Shown one piece after another: positions 1 through 5,588 of a stretch of 9,477 nt of DNA. The translations under genes and the position numbers were made by a program. The stretch comes from Anaerobacillus sp. GTDB taxonomy: Bacteria; Bacillota; Bacilli; Bacillales_H; Anaerobacillaceae. Each line of letters starts with the position of its first letter. Within the stretch, counting starts at the first letter, position 1. The notes below the pieces were generated by a model, which did not search any database, was not told the DNA's origin, and saw only the letters and a list, made by a program, of their open reading frames with translations. Where the stretch lies: the NCBI GenBank assembly GCA_007120055.1, contig SKOL01000366.1, forward strand, positions 1 to 9,477, in the 5' to 3' direction.

Positions 1-596
1 AGTTCGGCACCTGTCATATATGTTGGCCCAGAAACAGCTGCATAAACACCTTTTTGTAGGTTAATCCCTACACTTGTTGCTACTTCTTCAAGAACTGGTA
101 TGTATTCACGAGTATACGCTGTACTCATATCTGGGAAACGAGGACCGAAATCCCCGTAATTTGGACCAATAAGGGGATTGTCTCCTGTCATGTTAAGGTG
201 GTCTGTAATAATCATTAAGTCTCCAGGAGCAAAGTCTGAATTCATGCCACCACAAGCATTAGTGACAATCATTTTCGATACCCCTAACAATTTCATTACA
301 CGGACCGGAAAAGTTACTTCTTGCATTGAATATCCTTCATAATAATGAAACCTTCCTTGCATCGCTACAACTGCTTTGCCATTTAGTTTTCCAATGACGA
401 GTTGCCCTGCATGACCCTCTACAGTAGATGTAGGAAAGTTAGGAATTTTTTCATAAGGAATTGCTACACGTTCTTCGATCTCATCAGCTAATTCACCTAA
501 TCCAGAACCAAGGATTAGACCAATTTCTGGTGTCACATTAATTTCTTTTTTTAAAAATTCAACGGTTTGTTTTGCTTTTTCTAATATTTTTTCCAC
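1..596 (-). CDS. Purine nucleoside phosphorylase paralog, 3'-truncated by the window edge, with altered base-binding residue
   Basis: This is a trimeric-type (PNP/MTAP family) purine nucleoside phosphorylase, expected to split purine nucleosides with phosphate into free base and (deoxy)ribose-1-phosphate in the cytoplasm. The first 198 codons are present. The start is GTG at 594-596, with GGAGAG 8 nt upstream. Family motifs are visible in order: the glycine-rich ILGSGLG loop, VEGHAG (phosphate-binding His), GRFHYYEG (Arg), VTNACGG and the DLMIITDH segment. It begins 28 nt after the stop of the complete PNP gene upstream and is about two thirds identical to it by hand count, so it is a tandem paralog and probably the last gene of the deoB operon seen here. 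Oddity: the base-binding segment reads GPTYMTGAE where the paralog has GPSYETPAE. The Glu that contacts N1/N2 of 6-oxopurines in characterised PNPs is therefore Met. Substrate preference may differ, and a methylthioadenosine- or adenosine-like preference is only a guess. The C-terminal third is outside the window. Confidence 0.93.
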   Translation of the reverse strand, partial: MEKILEKAKQTVEFLKKEINVTPEIGLILGSGLGELADEIEERVAIPYEKIPNFPTSTVEGHAGQLVIGKLNGKAVVAMQGRFHYYEGYSMQEVTFPVRVMKLLGVSKMIVTNACGGMNSDFAPGDLMIITDHLNMTGDNPLIGPNYGDFGPRFPDMSTAYTREYIPVLEEVATSVGINLQKGVYAAVSGPTYMTGAE

Positions 597-612
597 TATA
601 CACACTCTCCCA

Positions 613-634
613 ATTAGTTCATTATTAGTTCATT
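613..634. repeat. Perfect 11-bp tandem duplication across the upstream PNP stop codon
   Basis: On the plus strand ATTAGTTCATT occurs twice back to back (613-623 and 624-634). On the coding (minus) strand this reads AATGAACTAAT twice, so the last codons of the complete PNP gene (Met-Asn-stop) are followed by a copy of themselves just outside the reading frame. It looks like a replication-slippage duplication in the 28-nt spacer between the two PNP genes. No function is evident. Confidence 0.85.
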
Positions 635-1428
635 TCTTTGACAATTTCTTTTACGAAAGTTAAGAAGTTAGCTTTTACTTTTTCTGTTGTTTCCATCACT
701 TCATCATGAGTTAACGGCTGATCTAGTATTCCTGCAGCCATATTTGAAATACAAGAAATCCCTAACACTTCTATATCGCTATGTCGCGCTACAATAACCT
801 CCGGAACCGTTGACATACCGACTGCATCTCCACCTATTGTACGAAGCATACGAATTTCGGCAGGGGTTTCATAAGAAGGTCCTGTATTCCCAACATAAAC
901 ACCTTCTTGTAGAGGGATATTAATTTTTCCAGCTACACTTTTAGCTAATTCAATATACCTTTTGCTATATGCCGTTGACATATCCGGGAAACGTACACCT
1001 TGTTTCGGGTCATTTGGACCAATAAGGGGATTCGTCCCTGTATTATTAATATGATCATTAATGATCATTAAATCTCCTGGTGTAAAACTTTCATTCACCC
1101 CACCTGCAGCGTTAGTGACAATTAAGCTTTTCACACCTAACTCTTTCATTACTCTAACCGGAAAAGTTACCTTTTCCAAAGAATAACCTTCGTAAAAATG
1201 AAAACGCCCTTTCATCGTAATTACATTTTTTCCTTTTAAAGTACCAATAACGAGTTCACCCTCATGACCTTCTACGGTCGAAACAGGAAAATCCGGAATT
1301 TCATTATAAGGAATCCTTAATGGATTTTCGATTTCGTCCGCCAAAACTCCGAGTCCTGAACCTAAAATTAGACCAATCTCAGGTTGAAATGACAATTTTT
1401 CTCTTAAATAAGCTACAGTGTTATTCAT
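625..1428 (-). CDS. pupG: Purine nucleoside phosphorylase (inosine/guanosine type)
   Basis: Cytoplasmic enzyme that phosphorolyses (deoxy)inosine and (deoxy)guanosine to base plus (deoxy)ribose-1-phosphate. At 267 aa it has the full length of the trimeric PNP family. Visible motifs are LILGSGLG (about residues 21-28), VEGHEG with the phosphate-site His, GRFHFYEG, VTNAAGGVN, the base-binding GPSYETPAE with its conserved Glu, and VGMSTVPE followed by GISCISNMAAG with the conserved Asn. The start is ATG, with a purine-rich GGGGAAGTGAG upstream. The gene follows the deoB stop by 15 bp, so the two are almost certainly cotranscribed. This matches the known B. subtilis drm-pupG pair, in which PNP makes the pentose-1-phosphate used by phosphopentomutase. 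A paralog lies immediately downstream. The annotation is secure; only the choice of symbol (pupG/punA) is conventional. Confidence 0.97.
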   Translation of the reverse strand: MNNTVAYLREKLSFQPEIGLILGSGLGVLADEIENPLRIPYNEIPDFPVSTVEGHEGELVIGTLKGKNVITMKGRFHFYEGYSLEKVTFPVRVMKELGVKSLIVTNAAGGVNESFTPGDLMIINDHINNTGTNPLIGPNDPKQGVRFPDMSTAYSKRYIELAKSVAGKINIPLQEGVYVGNTGPSYETPAEIRMLRTIGGDAVGMSTVPEVIVARHSDIEVLGISCISNMAAGILDQPLTHDEVMETTEKVKANFLTFVKEIVKEMN

Positions 1429-1443
1429 TTTCTCACTTCCCCT

Positions 1444-2631
1444 TTACTTTAAATTTTCTAAAAAGCTTTTACCATATTGAGGCATCTTTACATTAAAGTT
1501 ATCAGCAACTGTTGCTCCAATATCAGCAAAAGTTTTTCTTACTCCTAAGTCTTTAGGTTCCTGTTGATCTTTATCAAATACGATAAGTGGTACATACTCT
1601 CTCGTGTGATCAGTACCATGATGAACAGGGTCATTTCCATGATCAGCTGTAATAATAAGTAAATCACCTTCTTGAAGCTTATCAAAAACTTCTGGAAGAC
1701 GCTTGTCATATTCTTCTAAAGCTTTCCCATAGCCTATAGGATCGCGGCGGTGTCCATAGATTGCATCAAAATCAACTAAATTTAAAAAACTTATTCCTGT
1801 AAAATCCATTTCTAACGTTTCAATTAACTTATCCATACCATCCATGTTCGAAGTCGTTCTAAGCGCTTCCGTAATTCCTTCACCGTCATAAATATCTGAT
1901 ATTTTCCCTATCGCTAAGCTATCGTAATTTGCATCTTTTAACTCGTTCATAACCGTACGATCAAACGGTTTTAGTGCATAGTCATGACGATTTGGCGTTC
2001 TCTTCCAAGCACCTGGTTCTCCTACAAACGGTCTAGCGATAATTCGGCCAACCATATATTTTTCATCTAAAGTTAATTCTCTTGCAATTTTACAAATATT
2101 ATATAATTCCTCAAGCGGAACTACATCTTCATGTGCAGCAATTTGTAAGACAGAATCTGCTGAAGTATAGACAATTAATGCCCCGGTATTTACATGTTCT
2201 TCTGCTAATTCATCTAAAATTTCAGTTCCTGATGCAGGCTTATTACCAATAATTTTTCTACCTGACTTTTCTTCTAATTCACCAATTAATTCTTGTGGAA
2301 ATCCGTCTGGAAAAGTTCTAAAAGGGGTATCAATGTAAAGACCCATAATTTCCCAATGGCCAGTCATCGTGTCCTTACCGTTAGACGCTTCCTCCATTTT
2401 TCCGTAATGAGCTAAAGGAGCTTGGACATTTTCAATACCATTAAATTGACCAAGTTTTCCTAAGCCCAACTTCTCCATATTCGGCATATGTAAACCGTCC
2501 ATCTTTTCGGCAATGTGACCAAGTGTGTTAGCTCCTGTATCACCAAATTTATCGGCATCTGGCGCCTCGCCTATTCCGACAGAATCCAGTACAACTAAAA
2601 AAATTCGTTTATAATCGTAATTTTTTGTCAT
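1444..2631 (-). CDS. deoB: Phosphopentomutase DeoB
   Basis: Interconverts ribose-1-phosphate or deoxyribose-1-phosphate with the 5-phosphates, linking nucleoside breakdown to the pentose phosphate pathway and deoxyribose-phosphate aldolase. It is a manganese-dependent member of the alkaline phosphatase superfamily. At 395 aa it is close to the B. cereus enzyme in length. Landmarks are LDSVGIGE with metal ligand Asp16, the [10 protein letters not shown] segment whose first Thr (about residue 88) is the phosphorylated residue by comparison with B. cereus Thr85, the cap domain with GNKPASGTE and the [14 protein letters not shown] stretch, and the C-terminal metal motifs [12 protein letters not shown] and ITADHGNDP...GTDHTREY. 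The start is ATG with AGGAGG 7 nt upstream. It is the first gene of an operon with the PNP genes. It has its own sigma-A promoter and a cre-like element, consistent with catabolite repression of the B. subtilis drm-pupG operon. No key residue appears to be missing. Confidence 0.98.
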   Translation of the reverse strand: MTKNYDYKRIFLVVLDSVGIGEAPDADKFGDTGANTLGHIAEKMDGLHMPNMEKLGLGKLGQFNGIENVQAPLAHYGKMEEASNGKDTMTGHWEIMGLYIDTPFRTFPDGFPQELIGELEEKSGRKIIGNKPASGTEILDELAEEHVNTGALIVYTSADSVLQIAAHEDVVPLEELYNICKIARELTLDEKYMVGRIIARPFVGEPGAWKRTPNRHDYALKPFDRTVMNELKDANYDSLAIGKISDIYDGEGITEALRTTSNMDGMDKLIETLEMDFTGISFLNLVDFDAIYGHRRDPIGYGKALEEYDKRLPEVFDKLQEGDLLIITADHGNDPVHHGTDHTREYVPLIVFDKDQQEPKDLGVRKTFADIGATVADNFNVKMPQYGKSFLENLK

Positions 2632-2712
2632 TATTATACCTCCTAAACTCTCTTGCGTAATCTTTCTTTTATTTTACAACATTACTATTCCCGAATATGC
2701 ATAATTTAATTG

Positions 2713-2728
2713 TTGATAACGGAAACAA
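2713..2728 (+). promoter_or_regulatory. cre-like site (CcpA operator) at the deoB transcription start
   Basis: TTGATAACGGAAACAA fits the relaxed catabolite-responsive-element pattern WTGNAANCGNWNNCAW with one mismatch. It sits immediately downstream of the predicted deoB -10, so CcpA bound here would overlap the expected start point. From the literature as I recall it, the equivalent B. subtilis operon is glucose-repressed through CcpA. The call rests on motif and position only. Confidence 0.55.
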
Positions 2729-2733
2729 CTTTT

Positions 2734-2763
2734 ATTATACAAGAGATGTAAGAGGTCTGACAA
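2734..2763 (-). promoter_or_regulatory. Sigma-A promoter of the deoB-PNP operon
   Basis: On the minus strand TTGTCA (2758-2763), an 18-nt spacer and TATAAT (2734-2739) form a near-consensus vegetative promoter about 100 nt ahead of deoB. A 5-bp inverted repeat (2752-2756 with 2763-2767) is centred on the -35 element and could be an additional operator or chance. Confidence 0.75.
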
Positions 2764-2789
2764 CCTCCTTTATATTAAAAGACTGCCCT

Positions 2790-2818
2790 AAAAAAATGTC
2801 AGACGCCGTTAGGCATCT
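2790..2818 (-). terminator. Intrinsic terminator of the yqzK-xerD operon
   Basis: Reading the minus strand, AGATGCC-TAAC-GGCGTCT (2801-2818) folds into a 7-bp stem with one G-U pair and a 4-nt loop. Four bases later comes a run of seven T (2790-2796). It lies about 85 nt after the xerD stop and just upstream of the deoB promoter, so it separates the two units. An outer TGTC/GACA pairing with a bulge may extend the stem. Confidence 0.7.
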
Positions 2819-2901
2819 AAATATAGACAGAGGCTAAATCTAGACGCCCATATTTAGTAGTAACTTGTTGTGTCAAACAATTTTGTGACAGTTCTTAAAT
2901 A

Positions 2902-3792
2902 TTATGCTCGTGGATGAAAATTAGCGTATACTTCTTTTAACCTTATTTTCGTTACATGCTTATAAATTTGTGTTGTTGAAATATCAGCATGACCTAACAT
3001 TTCCTGAATGGCTGTTATATCCGCACCATTTTCTAATAAATGCGTAGCAAAAGAATGACGTAACGTGTGTGGAGTTAGTTCCTTCTCAATCATTGCCTCT
3101 TTACTTATTTTTTTTAAAATTTTCCAGAAGCCTTGTCTAGACAAACCCTCACCATGGTGATTTACGAATAAAAAATCATGTTTCTTCGTTTTCATTAATT
3201 CAGCTCTCGATTTGTTCATGTACTTTTCTAAAGCCTCAGTAGCCAACTTTCCTACCGGAATAACCCTCTCTTTATTTCCTTTGCCGAAACAACGGATAAA
3301 CCCCATCTCTAGATGTATATCAGTAATTTTTAATGTACAAAGTTCCGACACACGGATTCCCGTAGCATAAAGCAATTCCAACATTGCTTTATTTCTAATA
3401 TCAAAAGCAGAATTAGTTTTAGGAACTTTCAAAAGAACTTCAACCTCTTCTGTCGTCAAAACTTTCGGTAATCTCCGCTCCTGCTTCGGGGTTTCAATAT
3501 GTATAGAAGGGTCATCAATCGTTATTCTTTCCCTAATAAGAAATCGATGAAAAGAACGAATCGAAGCGGTCGTCCTAGCAATCGTAGTAGTAGCCCTTCC
3601 CTTTTCTTTTAAATAATATAAATAATTCATGATGACTGTTTGTGTGACATCCTTTAAAGATGTTAGTTGTTCTACTTTCATTAAATAGCGTGTATATTTC
3701 TCTAAGTCTCTTCGATAAGAAAGAGCAGTATTCTCAGATAATCCTTTTTCAATACTAATAAATTGAAGAAAATCTTCTATTTGATTTTTCAT
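2902..3792 (-). CDS. xerD: Site-specific tyrosine recombinase XerD
   Basis: Cytoplasmic tyrosine recombinase that, together with XerC/CodV, resolves chromosome dimers at dif in the terminus. It has an N-terminal SAM-like core-binding domain (about residues 1-85) and a C-terminal catalytic domain with the full catalytic set: Arg147 in ATGIRVSEL, Lys171 in FGKGNKER, His242 and Arg245 in HTLRHSF, His268 in LGHADI and the nucleophile Tyr277 in TQIYKH. The ATG at 3790-3792 is preferred because AGGGAG lies 7 nt upstream. It gives 296 aa, the length of B. subtilis RipX/XerD. A TTG six bases further upstream extends the frame by two codons but almost abuts the ribosome binding site. The gene follows yqzK by 26 nt and precedes a terminator. 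Its closeness to B. subtilis XerD and its place in the fur-yqzK-xerD-deoB order argue against a phage integrase. Confidence 0.97.
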   Translation of the reverse strand: MKNQIEDFLQFISIEKGLSENTALSYRRDLEKYTRYLMKVEQLTSLKDVTQTVIMNYLYYLKEKGRATTTIARTTASIRSFHRFLIRERITIDDPSIHIETPKQERRLPKVLTTEEVEVLLKVPKTNSAFDIRNKAMLELLYATGIRVSELCTLKITDIHLEMGFIRCFGKGNKERVIPVGKLATEALEKYMNKSRAELMKTKKHDFLFVNHHGEGLSRQGFWKILKKISKEAMIEKELTPHTLRHSFATHLLENGADITAIQEMLGHADISTTQIYKHVTKIRLKEVYANFHPRA

Positions 3793-3799
3793 CTCCAAA

Positions 3800-3805
3800 C
3801 TCCCT
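3800..3805 (-). promoter_or_regulatory. Ribosome binding site that decides the xerD start
   Basis: AGGGAG on the minus strand stands 7 nt before the ATG at 3792 but only 1 nt before the in-frame TTG at 3798. This favours the ATG and a 296-residue protein. Confidence 0.7.
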
Positions 3806-3818
3806 ATAAATGTACCTA

Positions 3819-4052
3819 TTACTCCCCAAAATGATAAAAGAACATCAGTCGATCTAACATACCTGAAGATTGTTGCGGTTCCTCCATCTGAACGACTTTT
3901 ACCGCTCTTCCCTTCGGTTCATCATAGCGATGGTAACTTTCATATTCCTGACTCACCCATAGAATACCATAATAAAACAATAACGTGCACCCTAGAAATA
4001 AGAGAAACACTCGAAATGTGTCCCAAGCTAATGTGAAAAAATTTTTAAACAT
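3819..4052 (-). CDS. yqzK: YqzK family (DUF4227) small membrane protein
   Basis: A 77-residue protein of unknown function. One hydrophobic segment (about residues 13-33, with [18 protein letters not shown]) follows a short N-terminus containing Lys3 and a Trp-Asp pair. The remaining 45 residues are polar and probably on one face of the membrane, with several acidic and basic clusters ([14 protein letters not shown]). Length, composition and position between fur and xerD match the Bacillus YqzK/DUF4227 family, which is how I recognise it. The start is ATG with AGGAGG 7 nt upstream. It is followed by xerD after 26 nt and probably shares its transcript. No catalytic motif is visible, and I do not assign a function. 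A link to XerD or chromosome segregation is only suggested by the operon. Confidence 0.85.
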   Translation of the reverse strand: MFKNFFTLAWDTFRVFLLFLGCTLLFYYGILWVSQEYESYHRYDEPKGRAVKVVQMEEPQQSSGMLDRLMFFYHFGE

Positions 4053-4106
4053 TGATTAGCCTCCTAAATATCTTCAATAGTACAAGATATGCCAAAAAAC
4101 AGAAGC

Positions 4107-4136
4107 TCTATACCATTTCCTAAAAATTCTTAACAA
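4107..4136 (-). promoter_or_regulatory. Possible promoter for yqzK-xerD
   Basis: TTGTTA (4131-4136), an 18-nt spacer and TATAGA (4107-4112) on the minus strand lie between the fur terminator and yqzK. A promoter is expected here because the strong fur terminator would otherwise isolate yqzK. The match is moderate, and the -35 lies within the A/T tract of the terminator. Confidence 0.35.
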
Positions 4137-4170
4137 AAAACCTTCCTAAGTTCATCACTTTAGGAAGGTT
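4135..4170 (-). terminator. Intrinsic terminator of fur, with the fur stop codon in its stem
   Basis: A perfect 11-bp inverted repeat (AACCTTCCTAA at 4139-4149 and its complement at 4160-4170) encloses a 10-nt loop. On the minus strand it runs into TTTTTT, a classic intrinsic terminator. The fur stop codon (4160-4162) and the last two sense codons lie inside the first arm, so a terminating ribosome would sit on the hairpin. Confidence 0.9.
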
Positions 4171-4618
4171 CCGATGGTTTATTCTCTTGACAACGACTAC
4201 ATATTCCATGAAAAGTTAGTCGATGATCTTTTATTTTAAAGTTCCAGCTCTTCTCTACAACCTTTTCTACCTCACCTAATAAGTCCTCTTGAATTTCATC
4301 AACAGAACCACACTCGATACATACTAAGTGATGGTGAAAGTGAGTTGCACCTTCTTGGCGTAAATCGTATCGAGATACTCCATCACCAAAGTTGATTTTA
4401 TCAACTACTTTTAACTCACTTAATAGCTCTAACGTTCGATAGACAGTAGCTAAGCCAATTTCAGGCGACTTTTCTTTTACTAATAAATAAACATCTTCCG
4501 CACTTAAATGGTCTTCTTCATGTTCTAATAGTACTCGAACTGTCGCCTCTCGTTGCGGAGTAAGCTTATAGCTTTGAGAATGCAACTGTTTTTTTATGCG
4601 TTCAATCCTTTTTTCCAT
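4160..4618 (-). CDS. fur: Ferric uptake regulator Fur
   Basis: Iron-responsive DNA-binding repressor of siderophore and iron-uptake genes, acting as a cytoplasmic dimer. At 152 aa it has the usual Fur length. The N-terminal winged helix covers about residues 1-85, with the recognition-helix stretch GLATVYRTLELLSE. The dimerisation domain has the HFHHHLVCIECG metal-binding signature (His93, His95-97) and two CxxC zinc pairs, Cys100/Cys103 and Cys140/Cys143. Position between spoIIM and yqzK is that of B. subtilis fur (yqkL), which separates it from the PerR and Zur paralogs. The start is ATG, with GGGAGGGG about 11 nt upstream. It is likely monocistronic: a near-consensus promoter lies in front, a terminator overlaps its end, and PerR-like operator sequences lie upstream. 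B. subtilis fur is a known PerR-regulon member. Confidence 0.96.
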   Translation of the reverse strand: MEKRIERIKKQLHSQSYKLTPQREATVRVLLEHEEDHLSAEDVYLLVKEKSPEIGLATVYRTLELLSELKVVDKINFGDGVSRYDLRQEGATHFHHHLVCIECGSVDEIQEDLLGEVEKVVEKSWNFKIKDHRLTFHGICSRCQENKPSEPS

Positions 4619-4656
4619 ACTCTTTTGCCCCTCCCGAAAGCCGATTACGTAGGTTA

Positions 4657-4685
4657 ATTATACTCAATAATTAAAAAGGGGTCAA
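4657..4685 (-). promoter_or_regulatory. Sigma-A promoter of fur
   Basis: TTGACC (4680-4685), 17-nt spacer and TATAAT (4657-4662) on the minus strand, close to consensus. The predicted start is about 30 nt ahead of the fur ATG. Confidence 0.8.
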
Positions 4686-4695
4686 ATTAAAATCA

Positions 4696-4724
4696 TTACA
4701 ATAATTACTTTATAATAATTACAA
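4696..4724 (+). promoter_or_regulatory. PerR-box-like operator pair upstream of fur
   Basis: TTATAATAATTACAA (4710-4724) matches the PerR box TTATAATNATTATAA at 13 of 14 defined positions. A weaker copy of its first 13 bases, TTACAATAATTAC (4696-4708), lies one 14-bp step closer to fur. Both sit upstream of the main -35, and they fully overlap a possible weaker second promoter (TTGTAA at 4719-4724, 18-nt spacer, TGTAAT at 4695-4700, minus strand). PerR control of fur is established in B. subtilis. Here it is inferred from the motif. Confidence 0.6.
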
Positions 4725-4742
4725 AACAAAACTATATATAAT

Positions 4743-5387
4743 TTACATCCAAGTGACTACCATTCTCATTAAGTTTGGTGAAATATAAGCTTCAAAAGCA
4801 GAAGCAACCGCTAAAACCGCGCCAATACAAACAACTAAAGCGGAATAACGTAAAAACGATTGAAATATTGGTTCATGGCTTCTTTTAATAAATTGATGTC
4901 TTACCATTTTCAAGGAAAATGCTACGGATGCCGTAGAAACAATGATAAAAGCAGGTACTAAAATAAAATTTTGTGGCATCACTGAAGCAAACGAAAGTAG
5001 AAATCCATTCATTCCTAGTTGATTCACTAAAAACCCTACAGTAAAACCAACGACTACTCCTTTGATAAACAATAAGATTAAAATAACCGGTAGCCCTATT
5101 ATTGTAAGTCCTAAAACCCACATTAGTCCGATATATTTCATATAGTGAGCAAAACTTTGTGCAAACATAGCTGCCGAATCTGCAAACTGCCCTTCGGCTA
5201 CTTGTCCAAAAAATTGGTTTAAATATATATGCAAATCATGTCTCTGCCCAAGAGATAAGCTATTTACGATAATTGCCCCAAATATAATCCCCATTAAAAA
5301 TAAAACAGTTGTAAATATATAAATTGAACGATTTTCTTCAATATGAAATGCAATCACTTGTCCAATTCCATTTGGCCTTCTTTTCAT
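4743..5387 (-). CDS. spoIIM: Stage II sporulation protein M
   Basis: Polytopic membrane protein of the mother cell. With SpoIID and SpoIIP it forms the DMP peptidoglycan-degrading complex that drives engulfment of the forespore. Five hydrophobic stretches are visible (about residues 22-44, 85-108, 110-124, 139-158 and 181-204), with the family's FFGQVAEGQF segment after the first and a C-terminal ASAFEAYISP motif. The best start is the ATG at 5385-5387, giving 214 aa, the length of B. subtilis SpoIIM. The upstream in-frame ATG at 5400-5402 overlaps the AGGAGG ribosome binding site itself and would add five residues (MRRRT). A sigma-E-like promoter lies about 40 nt upstream, as expected for mother-cell expression. 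No clear terminator follows before the fur promoter region. Confidence 0.95.
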   Translation of the reverse strand: MKRRPNGIGQVIAFHIEENRSIYIFTTVLFLMGIIFGAIIVNSLSLGQRHDLHIYLNQFFGQVAEGQFADSAAMFAQSFAHYMKYIGLMWVLGLTIIGLPVILILLFIKGVVVGFTVGFLVNQLGMNGFLLSFASVMPQNFILVPAFIIVSTASVAFSLKMVRHQFIKRSHEPIFQSFLRYSALVVCIGAVLAVASAFEAYISPNLMRMVVTWM

Positions 5388-5393
5388 CGTTCT

Positions 5394-5399
5394 CCTCCT
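5394..5399 (-). promoter_or_regulatory. Ribosome binding site that decides the spoIIM start
   Basis: AGGAGG on the minus strand is 6 nt ahead of the ATG at 5387. The alternative ATG at 5402 lies upstream of this motif, which would then encode Arg-Arg, so the shorter 214-residue protein is preferred. Confidence 0.8.
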
Positions 5400-5430
5400 C
5401 ATAAATGTAATAACCCATACTCTCTATTAC

Positions 5431-5460
5431 ACTCTATGAAAAAAAAACGTCCTCTATGCC
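5431..5460 (-). promoter_or_regulatory. Sigma-E-type promoter of spoIIM
   Basis: On the minus strand GGCATAGA (5453-5460), a 14-nt spacer and CATAGAGT (5431-5438) resemble the sigma-E pattern (ATA core in the -35 region, then CATACAxT) with correct spacing. The spacer includes nine consecutive T. B. subtilis spoIIM is transcribed by sigma-E, which makes the match credible. A sigma-A promoter was not seen here. Confidence 0.6.
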
Positions 5461-5463
5461 AAT

Positions 5464-5555
5464 TTAATGAATTTCATAATTCATTATTCTCGCCACTAAG
5501 ATCAATATATATTGCGTGATGTGGCTCATTTTTGGTAATTATGAAATTCACTTAA
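5464..5555. repeat. Long nested inverted repeat between yqxK and spoIIM
   Basis: A 13-bp perfect inverted repeat (GAATTTCATAATT at 5469-5481 and its complement at 5537-5549) extends to about 18 bp on each side with a single bulged C. The 55-nt interior holds GCCAC/GTGGC (5 bp), a further ATCA/TGAT pairing and the 12-bp palindrome CAATATATATTG. Transcribed from the minus strand, it would be a branched or imperfect hairpin of about 92 nt in the yqxK 3' region, just upstream of the spoIIM promoter. No T-run directly follows it, so it is not a standard intrinsic terminator. It could protect or process the nudF-yqxK mRNA, bind a dimeric protein, or be a small repeat element. Confidence 0.75.
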
Positions 5556-5588
5556 TAGAAAACGATTTTTAGGAGCCTTGCCAACTAA

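Noticed and set aside
2764..2773. AAAGGAGGT Shine-Dalgarno-like motif on the minus strand upstream of the deoB promoter
   Set aside because: It lies upstream of the transcription start, and no start codon at suitable spacing opens a meaningful frame.
3793..3798. TTG start two codons upstream of the xerD ATG
   Set aside because: The AGGGAG ribosome binding site is only 1 nt from it, while the ATG at 3792 has a 7-nt spacing and gives the usual 296 residues.
5388..5402. Longer spoIIM N-terminus starting at ATG 5402
   Set aside because: Its codons are the AGGAGG ribosome binding site of the ATG at 5387, and no site lies in front of it.
5439..5447. T9 run (minus strand) as a terminator upstream of spoIIM
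   Set aside because: No GC-containing hairpin directly precedes it. It fits as the spacer of the sigma-E-like promoter.
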